12,246 nucleotides of DNA from Eimeria necatrix. Lineage: Eukaryota > Apicomplexa > Conoidasida > Eucoccidiorida > Eimeriidae. The translations under genes were made by a program, and so were the position numbers. The stretch is from positions 1 to 12,246 of the forward strand of contig NW_013651887.1 of assembly GCF_000499385.1 (NCBI RefSeq), read 5' to 3'. A model generated the notes under the pieces. It had not been told where the DNA came from. It did not search any database and saw only the letters and a program-made list of their open reading frames with translations. Numbering within the stretch: the stretch's first letter is position 1; each line of letters begins with the position of its first letter. Shown here piece by piece: positions 7,874 through 12,246 of this stretch.

Positions 7874-10616
7874 TGTATATGCAGATGGTTCTCCTCTGGA
7901 TAAGGGCAGCCAAGTCGCTGAAATCTGCTGAAGTGCATTCTCCCTTCTGTTTCTTGCTTTTGATGTATTCGTAAAGCCACCTAGCAAAATTACCGTTGTT
8001 AACATTATCAGGGGGCGTTGAGCGGCTCGAATGCTTACGCATACAAGCTTACTCGAACTGAAGACTGCCCATCAACATGAGCCGCAGTTTTCATGAGCTG
8101 CATATCCGACTATTGTAGTTGATCCCATATATGGAATATTTGCACGAACTCGTGTGCTTCCAGAAGTGTGGTGGGAAAATAACACGTTTTTCTTGTCTCT
8201 TACTTCAAGTTTGTCTGTACATGTCTGACCGTCCTGCACGCTTTCTAAAAGAGGGCGAAAATGCATAAAGGGCCCATTGTGTTAACTGAAAGCTGGAAAA
8301 GAATGAGCAGCCGATCGAAAGAAGTGGTGTGACTTTCGTTTATAGTAGCCTACTAGAAAGCATAAGTGCCACATCTTGCACGTAAACAAAGCACAGGCAG
8401 TTGAACGAGTTCGCTACACTCGCACAGTAGCTCTAGCCCACAATAGAGCCACAGGGTACATATGCTTTGAAAATATTAACCAATAGTAAAATATGATGCA
8501 TTATTTCATGCAACATCTGCATCATGGTATGTTAGGCAACGCAAATTATTTGATTGGATGTCGGCTGCAACGCTGCTGCAGGAACACAAAAGTCCTACCA
8601 TGAATATTGGCAATCATTGAGTGCTGGATCAACAAAGTTTTTTATTATTTGCCCAAGGATCATTCAAGCCCATGTGTAAACGAATGTGACAGAAATAGAG
8701 ACATGCATGCTCTTCTTCCGTAACATGGAGTGAACTTTGGCCGGACTAAAGCAGCCATTCAAATTCCAACGGAAACACATGACGCGGGATCAACGATACT
8801 TTGTGAGCACCTTTTAAGAGAATTCAACGTGGCAAAATCAGTATGTCAGCATAGCATCAGCACGGGATTTTAGCCAGTCAATCATCAATGTATGAAGCTT
8901 TGCTTCTCGTCCCCAACTACACTCATTCTTGCAACATTCTGGAAAAACGCCACCTTTCTGGACGCACGAAAAGGTTTTACACATTGCCATCACTTACGAT
9001 TCAAAATTTTCACTCATCTTTTGTAATTCAAAAAACACAGAGAAGCATATATGGTCAGTTTATGTCCCTCAAAATATCAATTCGTTTTCAGAAATGATAG
9101 AATAGGCATTTCGAAATCCAAATCATAACGAGAAAAGCCCAGTTCCGGAAGCGCATTACTACCATAAGTGCTGGAGCGAAACGGTCCTGAAATTTTTGTG
9201 AGCTCGTCTGTGTCGTCATCGCAGATTCTTAGCTCTACCACAAACTTATCCAGAAAAAGCCTCTAGCCTTACAAACCAGAGCTTCTGTAGCCCTCATTTT
9301 TTTCGTGCTCAGCAACTGCAGTGTTTGATGCATTCTAAATGTTGCTGCCCGCTTTAGTCAGTTATTCAGTGCCGCTGCCTCAAACATCATATGAGATTAG
9401 ACATAGGAATCACACATGGATCCGATGGTGCGAGTCTTTTGCAACAAACGATGCCGTTTCTCAGCTAGAGAGCCCCTAAAGCGACCGCCAAATTTCCGAA
9501 GCTTCTCTTTAACGGAAGCTTTGTCTCTCTGCGAGTTGTTTTGTGCACAATGAAGTATGATGATTATGCCCCAAGAAATATTTGTTGAGACTACCTTTAT
9601 TTAGCGTGCAAAGAGCATCGCCTTCTGCCAACCGTCATTTCTCTGCAGTCCCTCACGTTCATGACCCAAATGCTTAAACGACGCAGGCATTTGTACGAGG
9701 GGAGAGGGTGTTTGGCACTGCAAGCTCACGTTTTTGTAAATCTCACCCCCGAACTCCTGCAAAGAGAAACCGTCAAGACAGGAGCTTTGGGCAAAAGCCG
9801 CAATGCCGTCATAGACTGCTGCTTGCATATCGGCTGCCCTGCCTGTGCTGTGGGAATGTGAACTCCAAGAGAATAATGCAAAGGCGCAATTTCAGAACTT
9901 CTCTAATTCTTCAAACGTAATGATTTTGCTTTGGACCCACTCTCTTTGGACAAACTTACTTCCACTTCAACAATGTTATTTCACCAAGCATGGTGCGCGT
10001 TTTCGATCTACCCTCGTCTCCAGTATCCGAAAGTTCTCCAAAAGAAGTCCAGAACAACCAGCTTTACATGTGCGCCCTTGCCTTAGTCCTCAGGTTTGGC
10101 TCTGTAACTAATTCTAAATAATTCAAAAGATATTACTACGCCTTCAAAGCTCCGTTAAAACACATTCGGTGAAATCTGACCTAGCCAGAAAGCGAGCTGC
10201 GAAACCGTGAGCGTCTGCATCGAACTACACATACAATCGCTTATCGTTCTGTGCGCTCCGGGTAATTTCGGCTCGATGAACGGCCTTGTCAAATACGCCA
10301 TGCTGGTGCGTCTCTTTTTCTAAATGCATGTCATGCATATTTGGTATTACCCCATGGTTATGCAGCCGCCATCGAACTAACCAGTTACCGAAAAGCATGG
10401 AGCAATAAAGTGGAGGAAAACAGTGTTAACTTTTCCAAGCCCAGAAGATTCATGTTTTTCTTTGATTGCCTCCCACAGTGCTTCGCAGCACTTAAAATAA
10501 TGCGCACACAAAAGCCTGCTTCCCGGAAATCTCAGCGTCATGATTCAACAAATAGCCTACGTATTGGGATCTGCTGCGCTTACGGCTCCAAATTCGCAGC
10601 TGCTGCTTAACGTTAG

Positions 10617-10964
10617 CAATACGCAAGCACACATTGCCCCCAAACAGCGCTTCATTCTCCTTGCCATCCAAATGGTAGCACTCTTTCTGGCGGAAACCTG
10701 TTGAATATGTACTTTCGCAAGGACGTGGCCCGCATAGTGAAAAATTTGTGCCCGAAGTTGACATTGTCACAATTTATTTTCTCCGAAGGTAGCTCCGGAA
10801 ACACACCGCAGTCTGTGACCCGATCTCGCATAAACAGCAAGTACACATGGTTTCAACTAGTTCTACAAAGGACAGGCTTAATTCTCAATAATCCGCAATT
10901 CCTGGTGTCCCTCTTACCTTTCTTTGCGATTTGTTCACAGCAAGGAGACGCCGATTCATGCTGA
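10617..10964 (+). CDS. Possible exon with internal intron-like signals
   Basis: This 116-codon stop-free frame follows a TAG at 10614-10616. It opens with CAA directly after that AG, so it could begin at a weak acceptor. A Cys-containing N-terminal part is followed by a basic amphipathic stretch around 10707-10770. A plausible donor, GAAG followed by GTAGCT, lies at 10789. A very good acceptor, a run of pyrimidines ending TTCACAG, lies at 10940 and defines a candidate 152-nt intron. Splicing them gives only a 17-residue Arg-rich tail before TGA. No homology is recognised. The acceptor may belong to a different, unseen exon arrangement. Confidence 0.17.
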   Translation, partial: QYASTHCPQTALHSPCHPNGSTLSGGNLLNMYFRKDVARIVKNLCPKLTLSQFIFSEGSSGNTPQSVTRSRINSKYTWFQLVLQRTGLILNNPQFLVSLLPFFAICSQQGDADSC

Positions 10965-11930
10965 ACACACCGAAAGCCGCATCTACGCCATGAAGAAGCG
11001 TTATGCACGCCCTTGCCAATGCTTCAGCAAATCCTGCACTCACTTGCGCTTAAGCGTACCGTCCATCATTATTATCACTGCTTTTCGTCCGCAATGAATC
11101 AAAGACAAAATTCAGAGTCGGACCCAAGAGACAAGACGGTTCCACGGCTCCCCCATGTGGACAGCAAACATTATAATTAGCAGAACGAATCGCGTCGTAC
11201 GACTTAAACACTCCAAATGGGCTCGCTGTAACGCACTCTCTACAAAATTTCATGGGGATATATGAAACTTATCAGTTGCAATTGCACAATGCTATTGTCG
11301 TGCGATGACGAAATAAGAAAGCACTGCCACTCTCTCAGGTCAATTCAGAAAGGCACGAGCTTTCATATTGCTTTCTGTTAAAAGCTCAAATGCCACAGAC
11401 GCAGATGCCCAACTACTTTTTTTCTCCAAGGCAGCACGCGCCGACACGTCGTGCGTCACAACACTGCAACCCGTTATTCTATGCGCACATGCAGTATCAC
11501 GAATACTTTAGGCGGTCAGCAAACATCACACATTCGTCACATTTTCGATTATGGTATATCAGACAGTGCAAAACGCTGCAGCGCGACCAAACTCCGTATA
11601 CAATTGACACTACTGCCATGGTGCAGTCACGCCATAGTAGCAAGTATGAGACAAGCGCCTAATACTTGCAACAACCACCTAGTCGTGAGCAGTTTACCCT
11701 TTTTGGAGGACAGCAGGCGCCGCTATAGACAGAGCGACGCACGCGTCCAGAGAGGGGCTTTCAGTCAGCGTCAGAAAACACGCGTTGCCAAAGCTTGCCA
11801 AAACAACATAAGACACAATGTTTTGAGTCGCCGTCAAGCTCGCATCACACTGCTAACAAGCTCTGGTGTGAGCATTTGCGCGTAACAGTATAAATTCGAC
11901 CAGCAAACGAATGGATCTTCATCTTCCCAG
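10965..11930. other. No supported gene between two candidate exons
   Basis: A plus-strand frame of 144 codons occupies 11451-11885, opening ATG, Arg- and Gln-rich with no domain. Its length is at chance level and another plus frame overlaps it (11390-11662). The stretch ends in the pyrimidine-rich acceptor at 11930, so it could be an intron of a gene continuing to the right. Confidence 0.4.
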
Positions 11931-12246
11931 CTGACTGTGCGACGCCTCTACGGCAATTCAACAGACTATACTACTTACAATGCACAAATACAGTCACAAT
12001 ACTGCATGCACAACGCCGCTTTGAACAGCGCTCATTCCGTCACTCCCAGCTGCGCCCCAAATCAAACAAAACTCGTGCAAAGGGCCTACAACGTCTTGCT
12101 AGCAGAGCAAACACAGGCATTCCTACGCGCAGCTGCAACAAAACCTGTAATCCTTTTTGCTCGACTTCAGGATATTCCCGACATAGTCGAGCCCGAACTT
12201 AAACAGTGCCTTTACCTGCACTGCGGTAATGTCAAGTTCGGAAGAA
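11931..12246 (+). CDS. Possible internal exon, open to the right window edge
   Basis: A splice-acceptor-like sequence (TCTTCATCTTCCCAG) ends at 11930 and the frame is stop-free from there to 12246 (105 codons). In the same frame it is open back to the TAA at 11883-11885. The peptide has four Cys, potential N-glycosylation sequons (NST, NQT), a Leu-rich helical stretch in the middle (around YNVLL ... FLRAAA) and a D-I-P-D segment. I do not recognise a family. Caution: the opposite strand has a 40-codon open stretch here with a consensus donor (CAG followed by GTAAAG) near 12214, so strand is not settled. The open run is not long enough to be significant by itself. Confidence 0.28.
   Translation, partial: MTVRRLYGNSTDYTTYNAQIQSQYCMHNAALNSAHSVTPSCAPNQTKLVQRAYNVLLAEQTQAFLRAAATKPVILFARLQDIPDIVEPELKQCLYLHCGNVKFGR
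12003..12010. promoter_or_regulatory. TGCATGCA palindrome
   Basis: Exact octamer lying inside the candidate exon that starts at 11931. If that exon is real the site may be coincidental; if it is not, the site could be intergenic. Confidence 0.25.

Larger units (their letters stand above)
4324..10616. other. Long stretch without a supported gene
   Basis: About 6.3 kb where no frame exceeds about 105 codons and no peptide is recognisable. Base composition varies, with an A+T-rich, CpG-poor part around 8461-8760 (6 CpG in 300 bp). Some short frames read as plausible peptides, for example plus strand 5004-5216 and minus strand 9601-9828, but similar peptides appear on both strands and are not evidence. 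There are no microsatellites, tandem arrays, terminal inverted repeats or tRNA-like folds that I can see. It may be intergenic, intronic or decayed sequence. Confidence 0.55.

Noticed and set aside
9495..9523. Hairpin-like sequence with two GAAGCTT copies and flanking TTCCG/CGGAA
   Set aside because: Short and imperfect, with the self-complementarity largely due to the HindIII-type palindrome AAGCTT; no context supports a terminator or structured RNA.
9601..9828. Minus-strand frame of 75 codons with a Cys/Phe/Glu pattern that loosely recalls coccidian surface-antigen proteins
   Set aside because: The resemblance rests on a few residues, the plus strand is equally open over the same bases (9661-9861), and no flanking exons could be linked.
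10311..10350. Clustered ATGCATG/ATGCAT half-sites around 10324-10339
   Set aside because: Not an exact TGCATGCA and the two halves are in imperfect arrangement, so it was not counted with the motif set.
1545..12246. Apparent similarity between the peptide of 1545-2051 (minus) and that of 11931-12246 (plus): Q-x-A-Y-x-x-L-L then L-R then F-A-R
   Set aside because: Only about nine residues match over sixty with no DNA-level similarity seen; several pairwise peptide comparisons were tried, so this is expected by chance.
1..12246. tRNA, rRNA, CRISPR array, insertion sequence, telomeric or organellar insertions
   Set aside because: No T-loop consensus with matching arms, no regularly spaced repeats, no terminal inverted repeats with a transposase-like frame, no telomere-type tandem and no recognisable mitochondrial or plastid gene were found.

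Overview
This 12.2 kb window looks eukaryotic, with no prokaryotic gene organisation. There is no tiling of long open frames, no operon-like spacing, and no recognisable rRNA, tRNA, IS or CRISPR. G+C is moderate: sampled lines range from 27 to 55 %, overall roughly 45 %. CpG is not generally depleted, and is locally enriched around 2641-3060. Good polypyrimidine-plus-AG splice acceptors occur. The palindrome TGCATGCA, a known ApiAP2 (apicomplexan) target, occurs five times where about 0.2 is expected. Together these make an apicomplexan, perhaps coccidian, origin my leading but unproven guess. I recognise no protein family with confidence.

The one unambiguous structure is a dispersed direct repeat. 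Bases 5-323 are identical, base for base, to 3645-3963 (319 bp, offset exactly 3640). At the right edge the identity drops at once from 100 % to about 72 %. The weaker similarity continues for about 150-180 bp (324-502 versus 3964-4114) and includes a 29-nt length difference. So an old paralogous pair carries a recently homogenised tract, from gene conversion, recent duplication or an assembly artefact. The left edge cannot be judged because copy A begins at the window edge.

Region by region: 1-502 is copy A plus its diverged flank. 503-3319 has no supported gene; it holds a weak minus-strand ORF (1545-2051) and a CpG-rich segment. 3320-3963 is copy B, crossed antisense by a 175-codon frame whose last 27 residues resemble a signal peptide. 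3964-4323 is the diverged flank of copy B, inside a Cys-rich 134-codon plus-strand frame. 4324-10616 shows nothing I can support as a gene. 10617-12246 holds candidate exon-like frames with splice signals, including one that is open to the right edge.

Open-frame length must be read cautiously. At this base composition, six frames of 12 kb would be expected to give a longest stop-free run of about 135 codons, and runs of about 170 are only marginally surprising. Plausible-looking peptides can be read on both strands at many places. All coding calls here are therefore low confidence; the repeat and motif calls are much stronger. No interaction between genes can be inferred.
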